From the NCBI GenBank assembly GCA_964017065.1, contig OZ024783.1, positions 11,436,885-11,500,884 of the forward strand: a stretch of DNA of 64,000 bases. Direction: 5' to 3'. Of this stretch, positions 48,501 to 58,807 are shown piece by piece (positions within the stretch are counted from its first letter, which is position 1; each line of letters starts with the position of its first letter). The position numbers were made by a program, and so were the translations under genes. Source of the stretch: Haliclona indistincta (Eukaryota; Porifera; Demospongiae; Haplosclerida; Chalinidae). The notes under the pieces were generated by a model. The model worked only from the letters and a program-made list of their open reading frames with translations. It was not told the origin of the DNA and searched no databases.

Positions 48501-51500
48501 AAATGTGATCGAAATGGCTACAGGAGTCCCATTCGGAGGCACTTTTGCATCGATTCTGTTATCGCTGATGAAAAGACAAACAGAGTTGCCAAGAAAGGAC
48601 AAAACACTAGTAAACGAATGCTTGGAATCGATGACACAATTCGATGACACAATTCAATGCTTTCTGGATACATCTTTGTTTGGATGAGAAGGAACTGACG
48701 TGATGAATAAAATAATTAATGACACTAGTGTACACTACACAGACTGATACTTTTTAGTGTTGTACCTATACAGTATTTAGCCTATGCAGTACTATACCAA
48801 GAGTACATTAAGTAAGAGTATGCAGCCGTCAATATACCCTGTTGGACGGCGTTGGACATTTTCTAGGTCACAAGTTTACACAACCCAGCCAATCTCAGTG
48901 ATGATAGCATTACCACAGAGTGATGATTATCATTACACAACAGTGAATATCATTAGCATAGCAGCCCTAATGCTTTCTGCTGTATAAACTTGTGACGTAG
49001 AAAATGTCCAATGCCGTCCAACGGGGTATATTGACGGCTGCATACTCTTACTTAATGTACCTCTTGACTATACCAATAATTATAGGCACACAATAATATG
49101 ACCGATATTGAACCGATACAGATATTATTTTTGCGTATGTGCAAAACCAAAAATGTGATCGAAATGGCTACAGGAGTCCCATTCGGAGGCACTTTTGCAT
49201 CGATTCTGTTATCGCTGATGAAAAGAGAAACAGGGTTGCCAAGAAAGGACAAAACACTAGTAAACGAATGCTTGGAATCGATGACACAATTCGATGACAC
49301 AATTCAATGCTTTCTGGATACATCTTTGTTTGGATGAGAAGGAACTGATGTGAGGAATAAAAAAATTAATAACACTAATGTACACTACACTGGCTAATAT
49401 TATTTTAGTGCCAAATTTATTTGATAGCACCAAGAGAAGTATGTGTGCTGTTAGTAAAATTTAATTAAGGTAGTTTTGACAAAGTGTGATCATAGCAATT
49501 GTATTTACTTAACTAACAGCTAATCATAAGAACTGCCTCAGCAGGATTGAACCACAGGACCATCGAAAGCTCAACCTGATTGCTCCCGCTCATTTAATTA
49601 TTCATTAGAAATTGCCCACATAAAATGCTAATCAGATAAAATAATGATCTCAAAATTAACATTAATCGCTACTTAGAGTCCGGAGTTCACTTGAAAGCCT
49701 AGAATACGCTACAACTGCAAACATCGGCTTTCATGCTTTGCAAGCACAGTGCTTTGTCAGCAAAAGTAGCTATAAATAATCAAGAAGAAGATGGGGCAAC
49801 GCCAGATAGCAGATTTAAGTGTCTTTAGACGTATAAAATTCATCACCAGGCGAAATATCAGCGTTGAACGCCAATACATTGTATGTAGCCGCCATCTTGT
49901 TTTCTCGTTCAACCCTAATAACAATACAGAGTGATTTTAGGTATGTAATTGACAAGCTTGAATGAGTATGTTTATAGATTGGTACGTTCAAACACAAAAA
50001 CTACACTAATGTAGGTAGGTTATTAATGTAGGTTATTGACCGCGCGTAGCGTCTTCTATAGCAACAGACCGTTGCGTCTTTGCGAGTTTAAAAAATTCGC
50101 GATGTTATTGCGCTCACAGTGATGAACTACCGTATAGCGGGAAATTTTCGCGAGAGAAATTTTTCGCGAATTGCAGGCTATTCGCGAAAATAATATCCGC
50201 GAATGTCTTGTCTTTTGTTGACAAAGATAGGGCAATAGCGCTGATTCGCGAAAATAATATTATTCGCGAAATGCTCTATCTCGTGCATTCACGAAAATTT
50301 TCTCCCACGAAAATTTCCCGCTATACGGTATTATAATAAATCATTATTGCCCTACACAACTCGGGCATTAACCGACATTAATGACCTCGGGAAAGTCGGT
50401 TGCCTTCGAACAGTCTTGGGCTGCGCCCTCGACCGTTACTCGGGCAACCGACTTTCCCGCGGTCATTAAGTATTAGTTATTGCCCTCACACGAGGGCAAT
50501 AACCGACATTAATGACCGCGGGAAAGTCGGTTGCTCGAGTTACGGTCGAGGGCGCAGCCCGAGACTGTACGAGGGCAACCGACTTTCCCGAGGTAATTAA
50601 TGTCGGTTATTGCCCGAGTTGTGTAGGGCAATAAATGATTTATTACATAGTTCATCTCTGTGAGCGCAATAACATCGCGAATTTTTCAAACTCGCAAAGA
50701 CGCAACGGTCTGTTGCTATAGAAGACGCTACGCGCGGTCAATAACCTACATTAATGCCCTCGAATAGAGAAAGATGACGTGCTATGTAATAATGTCGGTT
50801 ATTGCCCTCGCGTGAGGGCAATAACTAATACTTATTGACTTTTGCTAATTATTATCATAAACTTTTGCAGTTTTGTCTCACAAACTGCTCACTTCGGTAT
50901 ACAGTAGACAAAATTATGGTACGCATCTTACAATATTAACTGCACAAGGGTTGAAAGACTCAATTTTGACTAGAAATGATGTATCATGCATATTCATTGT
51001 CCACACTCCGTAATCAGTACAGCAATCCAAGGCCATGTACAATTTTACTGTCCTAGATTTCGGATTACCATTGCAATCATGATTATGTAATTGCCGAGCG
51101 CATTAGCGCGAGGCAAATAATCGCGACGGTGTGCGGGGGACTGGAGCGTCGTGCGTTTTCTCAGTAATGTTAATATGTATGTATGTATAATTATTTAGAT
51201 CGATGTCACGCTTAGGAATGCTAATCAGGGTTACGGCGAGGGCTCATACTACGTATTATAATGCGGGGTCACGGGGTTGCTGGCCCCGGTTGCGTATAAG
51301 ATAAGAACTGACTTAACGGTGGGCTGAGACCATGGCGGATCAGATCCCAGAGTCTACTCTTGACAGAGCCAACAGAGCCAAGTGGCTAGCTCGGCTCAGG
51401 AAGAGAAAACAGAGCGCAGTGCCTGAGTCTAACGCCACAAAGAAGCAAGGTACGCCATCATTGGTATTAACAATACACAGAACCGACATTGACTCTTAGG

Positions 51501-52231
51501 TCGTCTGAAACGAGTCCGCGAGGCCGAAAACAGGAACTTAGCTCGCTGTTTCTGTACCTACTGGCAGTCTGCTGTCGAGCCCCACCCCCAAAATTTAGCT
51601 AGTCAATAATAACTACTTAATAAACTCAGCGCGAGGCATTAGTCATGCGTATTCGTATCTCCTAGTACTTGTTATTGATTTTAAAATTACCTATACAACA
51701 TCACTGGTATGTATACAATTTCTATCAATGTTCTCGCTATATGAGCATACCTTCATTAGCAATAAGATCAGCAAGTGCACCTAGCTCTGACAGTCTGAGA
51801 CACTCTATCAGGTGCTGATATGTACGAGGAGCTTCACTACTAGCCAGCCACTTCTCAATGATAGCACGCACAACATCTTCAACATCATCTTTGTGATTTT
51901 TTCCGATCACACGAACCTCTTTTCCATCCTCATCTCGTAGAAGATGCATACCAAATTTGATGTAGCCTTGAGCAGCAATCTCCTGAATAATTTTAAGAGG
52001 CTTGCCATTGACTCTCATTTCCTCAAGGTATAGTAGCGTAGGTGTACTGTCTGTATCAATACACAAACACGTACAGATCATAGCTTCATGCTGTCGACGA
52101 GCCCCGCCTTCCTGGCACCTACCTAGGTCTAGATCAGGACCCGGGTTGAGTTCTACGTCTCCAGACAGCAAGAGTAGTCGTTGTGTCAATGCACAGATCA
52201 TCGCGTTTGCTCGAGGTTCTAGCCGGGTCAT
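42514..52231 (-). CDS. NLR4: 2A leader, Death domain, TM, NACHT; frameshift before LRR
   Basis: Exons are 52231-52123, 52050-51751, 48316-46202 and 43006-42514. A 1-base deletion in the stretch encoding FPNLK near the end of exon 3 shifts the frame to a stop at 46241-46239, before the donor at 46202. The product would be 828 aa without LRRs. Exon 3 length (2115) is one base short of the in-phase value, confirming the deletion. Domains are otherwise as in NLR3: GDVELNPGP, Death domain, TM (VFVSFLGIVFTIILVFF), GDPGIGKST, LLIFLDGYDEF. An upstream in-frame ATG at 52330 would add 33 residues. The LRR exon itself is open and ends differently from its sisters (HVRKLYWKDNKLIESIRNL). Intron 2 contains decoy copies of the exon 3 start. 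Confidence 0.72.
43071..44290. mobile_element. Dispersed repeat, copy 3 (longest), in NLR4 intron 3
   Basis: This is inserted in sequence that NLR5 has uninterrupted (CTATAAATAAAATAGTGCAAG). Inverted arms lie at about 43073-43215 and 43300-43455. Two TTGGTCACGTGCG E-box sites lie near 43800 and 43827. The right end is GTAGCCGCCATCTTG followed by the small palindrome AGGGAGTCACTACCGTGACT. It gives the best view of this repeat family's limits. Confidence 0.7.
44556..45154. mobile_element. TTAA-flanked MITE (piggyBac-like), copy 3
   Basis: It starts TTAACCCTTTAACCCCTATT and ends TAGTAATTAAAGGGTTAA, 599 bases, inverted relative to copy 2 and highly similar to it throughout. It sits in NLR4 intron 3 within a segment whose flanks (AGAGCCCTTAA, TTAACGGGCTCC) match undisturbed NLR1 intron sequence. 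Confidence 0.8.
48354..49344. repeat. Tandem duplications of the NLR4 exon 3 start
   Basis: A ~370-base unit (TACCAATAATTATAG through the exon 3 acceptor and first codons) is present twice upstream of the real exon 3. On the - strand each copy keeps the acceptor CTCA[CT][AG]TCAG and the codons for VPSHPNKDVSRKH, then reads TGA. The decoy acceptors open at 48694 and 49344. Splicing the Death-domain exon to either would end the protein 13 residues later. Confidence 0.75.
48798..49066. mobile_element. 269-bp MITE with ~80-bp inverted ends
   Basis: The ends are CAAGAGTACATTAAGTAAGA and its inverse (TCTTACTTAATGTACCTCTTG, one extra base), continuing through GCAGCCGTCAATATACCC. The flanks repeat ACTATAC (7 bases). 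The CA..TG ends and 7-base duplication resemble the element at 38777. It separates the two duplicated exon-start units. Confidence 0.85.
49789..49920. repeat. End fragment of the dispersed repeat
   Basis: ATGGGGCAACGCCAGATAGC through GTAGCCGCCATCTTG matches the right ends of the repeats at 5319-6195 and 43071-44290. It is only about 130 bases, in NLR4 intron 2. Confidence 0.7.
50030..50760. mobile_element. Nested palindromes (three inverted-repeat elements inside each other)
   Basis: Outer arms are 50030-50130 (AATGTAGGTTATTGACCGCG) and about 50640-50755 (CGCGGTCAATAACCTACATT). Inside lies a CCGTATAGCGGG palindrome (50132-50338) flanked by TA, which starts with long runs of TTCGCGA. Next to it is a third palindrome (50345-50633), with TTGCCCTACACAACTCGGGC at one end, its inverse at the other, and a further inverted pair GGGAAAGTCGGTTGC. 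The reading is successive MITE insertions. No coding sequence. Confidence 0.8.
51094..51675. mobile_element. Insert with a short basic exon-like frame in NLR4 intron 2
   Basis: This interrupts intron sequence that NLR1 has continuous (GATTATGT..TTGATTACAATTACC). It contains, from an ATG near 51332 in a good context (GACCATGGCGGA), a + strand frame MADQIPESTLDRANRAKWLA with basic RLRKRKQ, ending at a possible donor GTACGC. A second piece after CTCTTAG reads RLKRVREAENRNLARCF. It may be the N-terminus of a transposon protein; not recognised. Confidence 0.35.
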
Positions 52232-52368
52232 TGTTGACTTTTGGTGCTGCAGTTTGGGTAAAATGGGCGTATCGCATTTTTGTCCGCCTACCACGCTCGC
52301 ACGTGATCGTTGCGTGGTTACGACGCACATGGCAGTGCCTGTAAAGCTGGTAGTATAGTACCGTAAAG
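52232..52368. promoter_or_regulatory. Bidirectional promoter between NLR4 and the intact EGF-like gene
   Basis: This is a 137-base divergent spacer, almost identical to 11147-11287, with E-box CACGTGATCGTTGCGTGG and several CpGs. The start of NLR4 translation could lie further into it if the in-frame ATG at 52330 is used. Confidence 0.6.
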
Positions 52369-54356
52369 ATGAAAGCTATTTTATGGATGACTGCAGTGCT
52401 GTCTGTACTGTTAGGAAATATCTGTCACGGAGAAAATAAGATAGAAGCTGACAACGATGTTTTAATAAAAATTGTGAGGGAGATGATCTATCATGAATAA
52501 TAATAATTATTAGCCAGCTTGTTATCCGTCGATCGTGTCATTATAATTTTTTTTGTTTACTTTTTTTTTTATAGACTTCAGGTCATGATGCAGTAGTGAA
52601 GTTTGCAACAGCAATCAATTTCTGTAAGTAAACTGTGTTATAGTACCGTGAACTCAGGGCACTGAATGACACGTACTGTGATGGCAGATATAGAATTCCG
52701 CAATGAAGGATTCCATCCCTACAAGATGACAGCTATACCTACACAATGCTGTTTGGAGATTGAGATGAATGATACTGACTGTAGTGTGAGTGAACTAGCT
52801 ACCCCAGACTGACTCACTACGGATACATATAGTGTAGTATTCAAACTATTGGTTGCATTTTTAATATTGAAAAATTTGTAAAATCAACTCACGGTTTTCT
52901 TGTTAGGTCATGGAGCTGGGAAGACCAGGTTCTGTTAATCTTGCTACTGAAGGTGAAAATTCTACGGCTCGAATTAGAAATTTGGTAATTGTAGCACTGA
53001 ACTAGATTTGGTAGTAGAGCTAATGACGTGAGTCTTCTCTTCTCCTGTAGTATGCTAGGTACAGGATTGGTAACTGCTCATTTGCAATCATTGCAGAGGG
53101 CTCTACTACAAAAGAATGGCGGCACACGATCGAATTCAACACATATCCTGTTTCAAATGGTTTGTTCTGGTTTTTGAACTCTTCAGTAAGTGGTGTAATA
53201 ATGATTTTCATTAATTTTTATATACAGGCACAACTGTTGCTGGTAACTGTACTGGGGTTGATCAGGTAAGGACGAGTCAAAGCACCAAGTACGAGGCATG
53301 TCATGTTTATTTTGCAAATGTGCTGTAGGATCCTGATCGTGACTGTTCTCCAGTGGATTGTGCTATCAGGTACAAGGGCAAGAGGAGCTTCTACAGAAAC
53401 AGCACTGGCAAGTGTGAACCTGTGGAACGATGCAACACTAGATCATCAAAAGACGGCATCACTGTTACTGGGGTACGACTAGTAGACTATACCCACTATA
53501 CATGTGCATTGAAACTTACCAAAAGATGGTGTATGCTGAATTGTCACTTTTTCGTGGGTGCTCTGTGATTATTTTTAAGTACACAAGTATTACATTTTGG
53601 CAATAAGGAAAAATTTTCATGATAAAAATTCTACGTACTGTAAGTCTACTTTTAGTTTCTGCCAGATGTTAGATAATTTGTGTCTTTTTTTCTTCAGTAT
53701 TATGATTGGGATGAGAATGTGTGTGTGCACTATGACTGGATCATGAATGAGAACTACTTTAAACAAGTCGAGTCTGATACTGAGATTCCTGAATCAGTCC
53801 CTGCTCTACGTAATTCAAAGTACTACCCAGACCTGGAGCCAAACCTGGTCGAAGAGTTGATGGTGAGACAGAGTGTGTGACTGTATGAGGGAGTGAAGAG
53901 ACTGCATGAAAATACCAAAATCTTCTTTTGTAGAAATCAGGCGAGTATGAACTCGTGTGTAACCACGGTCATCAAGATGGTATTCATTGCATTTGTGATG
54001 AAGGATGGATCTCGAGTGGTCTGCACAGAGACAATCCACTCAAGTTCAACTGGTGTGATTCCAGAGTGAGCGACTCCTACGACAATTCAGGGGCTCCGAA
54101 AAAACTCAGTAAAGGACTGGAGGTGTTTTTAATAGTTGTATCCATCTCAGTACACATAGTACAACGGTGTTGTAGCACCATGTTCTATGTGATCTGTCTC
54201 CTTAACTTTGTTCAGATTCTTTCTATAGTCAACTTTGCCCTGTTGGTTTCATGGCTGTACGTTCTAACCAAGCTGGTCTGTCCTAAGATGTTCAACAAGT
54301 CTACAGTGTGGTGCAGAGTGATGAGTTACTACTGCTATAGCTGGTGCAAAAAGTAA
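52369..54356 (+). CDS. EGF-like membrane protein, intact copy C (9 exons, 402 aa)
   Basis: The exons are 52369-52473, 52575-52623, 52688-52785, 52907-52984, 53051-53159, 53228-53265, 53329-53472, 53698-53862 and 53934-54356. All have GT..AG introns of 62-225 bases and matching phases. The product has a signal peptide (residues 1-21), several N-glycosylation sites (NCS, NST, NDT, NCT), cysteine-rich segments (DPDRDCSPVDCAI, CEPVERC), an EGF-type motif CNHGHQDGIHCICDEGW at about 271, then two hydrophobic helices at about 324-339 and 345-373 and a short cysteine-rich tail. An in-frame 12-base deletion in exon 4 removes NFLF relative to copies A and B. Unknown function; probably a surface or ER membrane protein. 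It is divergently paired with NLR4. Confidence 0.8.
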
Positions 54357-54659
54357 TAGAGCAACTTGTAATGCATAATCGTATAGTCTTAATAGTATTG
54401 ACTGTATCAGATAATTCAGATTATAATTTTGAGTGTATACATGTACTTTGTATAAGTGATCAGTTCAATATTGTTGTACAAGTGAATCCAGTTCGCCAAT
54501 TACATTGCCGTGAGCCATATGATCCATTCTAAAAAACCGTTGAATCTGCAAAGTGACAATGATAAGATAATCAGATTCATGTGTGAATGATATTCATTGC
54601 ACACCTCTTTGACATAGACTCTTTGAGTTCCTTAGCTTCTAAATTCGTCTAAACTTTTT

Positions 54660-55681
54660 CTTTATGGATTGCTGCCTCTTTCGCTTCTTTGTTCTTTTGA
54701 TGCAACCACCTAACAGACAGAGAAAAACAATGATCACCTCGGATTATTATGTGCAATATCGACTAACTTTTTGTATGCGGCACTCGCAATCTCTGAATCA
54801 ACCCTTCTGGCAACTTGCTCAACCTCTTCTGTCTTCTTTCTTCCGACTTCTTCCTCTTGCTTTCTCTGAACTCTTTTCTGACTCAACCACGTTTCAACGA
54901 TTCTTCTTCTCCTCTTCTTCATTGATCACAGGCAACTTCTATTCTTTACTTCTACTCAATTCTATCAATTGACTGTGTTTCATTGCTAACCAAGCCTTGT
55001 AAGCTTGTTCATTTTCTTCCTTCTTTCGTCCAATTTCTTCTTCACTCTTTTTCTCTTTTAATTTTTCTTGTTTGAATCGTTGAGAAATCTCTTTGTTTTT
55101 CTTTGACAACCACGCCTGGAAAGCTTGCTCATTTAGTTTCTTTTTCTTCTGCTCTTCGGCAGATGTCAACTTCTTTTCCGGTGGTCTTGTTGCTGGAACT
55201 GAGGTTGTACGAGGCACGTTTGTACTGGGTTTAGTGTTAGATTTTTCTGTCGATTTGATGAAACCACCACTGATTTCGAAGCAAGTGATTTCGGTTCATT
55301 TGACGGTTGTGATGCTTTTGGGATATAAGGTGAAGAAGGAGCAAGAACAGAGGTACTAGGAGGAGTAGATGAAGCTGTATCATCCTGTGTGATTGATCTG
55401 TTATCATTTTCACCTTTAGTAGATTGATCGGTTGTAGGAACTAAACTGTCAACACTAGTTGTGTGTTGGTCATTTTGCTTATCTTGTTTGTCAGATTCTG
55501 TTGTTTGTTGTTGGGCAGTCCCACTAGCTACCCCAGCACTTTGAGCAGGCCCAAGATCACGTGTAGCACTGTCAACTTGCATGACCAGCATATTCTTCAC
55601 GGGTGTACATATTCGGTTGGGCTGTGTCGTGATGGGACGGTGGGTCATCAGAATTATTGGGTTCCTTGTCGTCACTGGCAT
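54660..55681 (-). pseudogene. Coiled-coil protein fragment (CCDC34/CCDC181/MAP9-like), frameshifted
   Basis: Three consecutive - strand frames (55681-55166, 55217-54939, 54922-54734) make one protein broken by frameshifts near 55240 and 54930. A Ser/Thr/Gln-rich disordered part is followed by charged helices with repeated NEQAFQAWLSKKNKE, NEQAYKAWLAMKHSQ and VETWLSQKRVQ motifs. The F/YxxWLxxKxxE pattern is known from the CCDC34, CCDC181 and MAP9 ciliary or microtubule families. A further WLHQKNKEAKEAAI piece lies at about 54712-54670. The fragment replaces the GPCR remnant expected at this place in the cassette and looks like a captured gene piece. Confidence 0.6.
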
Positions 55682-55687
55682 CTATTT

Positions 55688-55729
55688 TAGCATTGTCATT
55701 CATATTGCAGAGTGTTTTCTCATGAAATG
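55688..55729 (+). pseudogene. Last codons of a GABA-B-like GPCR
   Basis: ALSFILQSVFS and the TGA, followed by the familiar 3' flank (AATGCTGTATTCCAAACATT), resume immediately after the coiled-coil insert. This is all that is left of the GPCR remnant in this cassette. Confidence 0.75.
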
Positions 55730-55887
55730 CTGTATTCCAAACATTTTAGTAGTTAGTGAGTACAGCATGTATGTAGTTGCTGACAGCTAGTGCTATAGTA
55801 AATGTCTTCTTTTGCATGCTCATGTAGACTATACTGAACATGTCCTTCAAAATAATTATACCTAATAGATGTTTACCTGAAACATCA

Positions 55888-56187
55888 TTAACCCTTTAAG
55901 CCCTAATGGCGCCTCTAGGCGTCATAATTGACTCCACCTACTCTAGACGTCATTAATAGTGCAAAAAGTGCTCTAGAAAGGTCAAATCAAGTTTACTTGC
56001 AAAAGATGACTTTACCTGAAAAAACCCACTGTTTTTCGGCGCGCCCTCCCCACTAAAACATACAGCACGGGGGAATTTTAAAGGGGGTCACCAGGGCTAA
56101 ATGAAGACCACAATTGGCTGAAAAATGACGAGGTTGCAGTGTTTGACATGCCAGGGAAAAACAGTGCTAGTTTGGAACAGCTATAAC
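55888..56187. mobile_element. Truncated TTAA-type MITE, copy 4, fused to a GPCR pseudogene
   Basis: It starts TTAACCCTTTAAGCCCTAAT and matches copy 1 (8561-9167) in inverse orientation, through ATGACGAGGTTGCAG and CATGCCAGG to GTTTGGAACAGC. It then stops without its second end at the point where receptor coding sequence begins (56189). The breakpoint fits a deletion that removed the MITE end together with the receptor start. Confidence 0.75.
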
Positions 56188-56188
56188 G

Positions 56189-58265
56189 TCAATGTTGCTC
56201 AAGAGGAGATCAACAATCGCAGTGACATCCTTCCTGGCTACCATATCGAGATAATTCAAGATACAACTGAAATTTGCTCGTATTGGACTGAGTAACTTAG
56301 TCAAACACACAGTGAACCCGCCATGCCGTCCGGTTGTTGCTGTCATGGGACTGCAGTGTGCAACACAAACTGCATTACTGTCTCCTGTGGCTAGCCATAA
56401 AGAATTCAACCTCATACAGCTGTCTAAAGCCACTTCTCCGGAATTTGAATTACAAAATGAACGTTTTTATTACTTATGGCGATTTAGAGGAGCTGCTACT
56501 GCCTATTCTGACACTATACTGGCTATCATGGATCAGTTCAACTGGACAAGAGTAGGTATAGTCTATGGTACTCAGTCTTCACTATACACAGGGCTTGCTA
56601 AAGATATGGAACAAAAATCAAAGTATCTGGTAACAAGTCAGTTGCATTCAGCATGGGAATAGGAGGAACTAAAGCATACTATCTAGATGCTGTGATTGCG
56701 AACATCAAAAGACAAGAGACGGGCGTGCTTGTTAAATTACTAAGTCCACAACAGACAGATGCTTTACTATCATACACAACTCGTCATGGTTAATATATCC
56801 ACACTACACATGGATACATGTAACCAATCCAAAATGGTTCATTGGCTTAAAAAGACACGTAAATTCGAAGAATTCTCGTGGGCACATTTTTCTTTATACC
56901 AAAACTACTGGTGAATCAGACAACACTTATCTTGTGTCAAATGAAACCTTCTCAGAATTTACAGCCAAAGTTCAAGCACTGCATATCAAGCAAGCACTAT
57001 CAGGTCGTGTAAAATTGGAGACTTACTATTATGATCAAGTTTGGGCTATAGCACTGGCTGTGAATAATTCTCTTCTAGAACTAAAGAACAGAAATCTCTC
57101 CATTGACGACTACACTATTGGACAGCCTGAGATTACTGCTGTAATTGAAGATCGATTGAATCAATCAAGGTTTCAAGGAGCTAGTGGTTGGATTGAGTTC
57201 AATCAGTATCGTGCTGTGTCTACTCCTATAGAAGTGTTCTGGGTACTAGACAATGATACTTACAAACAAGTTGCTATATACGATCCTCTTCATCCATTAG
57301 ACTTTCATGTCAACCTGAACTCTACTGATCTACCAAGTGACACAGTACCCCGAGTATACAAGTGTATTCTCATCTCACGTCCTATAGCTATTGTCCTGTT
57401 CATTCTCATTGGTGGTGTCATCTTCTTCACTACAATACAACTCATTCTCTACCTCTGCTACAGACATCATAGTGTTTTCAAGGCTACCAGCCCCTTCCTC
57501 AGCTTGCTCATGTTTGCTGGATGCTACCTCTTCTGTGTTGCTGCTCTTCAACTCGTTACACTTGGGAGCTTTGTTCTTTCACCTGAAGCATTTACTGCAA
57601 TGGCAATTGCTAATTACGTGTTGATCATAAACGGGATCAGTCTAATATTCATCACATTGTTTATCAAACAATTACGAGTCTATCGCATCTTCACGTGCTG
57701 GAGCAAGAATCTTGGAAAACAATGGAACAATCTTCCACTATTGGTCGCCATCTTGTCACTATCATTTATTCCCAACATTGTTCTTGCTGTCCTCATTCCT
57801 CTGAAGCCACCTATGTACTCTTCTTATTACTACAGATTCTTTGAAGGCAGCCTTCCTTTGATCGAGGTCCACACTAGAATCGAACCAACCAGTCATTACA
57901 TATTCCTGATTCTGGCAGTCCTCTACACTACTGTATTTCTCTCATCAGTGTTTTATTTGAGCTTTCGTAATCGCAAAATAAAGATGAAGAACTTCAAGAA
58001 TACTGGTCAGGTGGTCTTGATGCTGTCAGTCATGGTAATCACCATATTCCTCACTGTTTCCATTGGCATCATCTTCCTAGTGAGAGAGCAGGAACCGATA
58101 GCAAATGCAGTAATGGTGACTCTGTTCCTCATCTTTGTCACAGCTTGTCAGTTGATCCTCTTCCTCCCCAAGATACTCACTGCTATGATGAATGGAAAGC
58201 TTCCTCAAGCTCTGTCTAGTCTCATGGATGCATTGTCATTCATGTTGCAGAGTGTTTTCTCATGA
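56189..58265 (+). pseudogene. GABA-B-like GPCR, start missing, frameshifted ligand domain, open 7TM
   Basis: Homology begins at NVAQEEINNRSDILPGYH, so the signal peptide and the first ~50 residues are gone. The ligand-binding part has a 14-base deletion after GAAATTTGCTC, a 1-base loss near 56615 and another near 56790. From about 56800 the frame is open for more than 440 codons to TGA 58263-58265, with the end of the flytrap domain, seven helices, KATSPFLSLLMFAGCYL and FLPK. This is the only GPCR copy here, besides 826-3072, with a whole membrane domain. No full receptor can be made. Confidence 0.82.
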
Positions 58266-58807
58266 AATGCCGTATTTGGTAGTTAGTGAACACAGCATTA
58301 ATGTGTATGTATAGCTGCTGACAGTGCTATGGAAGGTATCTTGTTTTGCTCATGTAGATAATGTTGAAAATGTCCGTCATAATACATCTAATATATTTTT
58401 ATTTGGAACATCATTAATGTTGATGTTTCAGTTAAAATTCCTGCTATTATCTCTTTTGTTCTACACAATATCTGTCGGGGCTGGGTAACTGTTTTAATAA
58501 TTATAATTATTTAATACTAATAAAGTTTTAATAGAATATATTTTTAATTAATAGAAACAAACTGAAGAAACATTATTTTCTAATAATTATTAATTACAGT
58601 AAGCAAATAAACAAAGGCAAAGTATGCAGATATAAAAAGAAAACTAAAACAACAAAAACGAACAGCATATAAGTACACACACACAGAATAATTTTGTTGG
58701 TGTATATGTACATAATAAGAAGACTATACACAAGTAAAACTTGAAGATTCAGTATTACGTATGATTTGATAGTGCATAATTTATTGTATAATAATTATGC
58801 ACACACA
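58266..58807. other. Convergent intergenic region between GPCR and NLR5
   Basis: This is a diverged version of the shared 3' flank (GGGGCTGGGTAACTGTTTTAA), with AT-rich expansions at about 58495-58600. No gene or clear repeat. Confidence 0.4.

Noticed and set aside
48448..48687. 79-codon + strand frames duplicated at 48448 and 49098
   Set aside because: They are conserved only because the DNA is duplicated. The - strand identity is the NLR exon 3 start and its intron.
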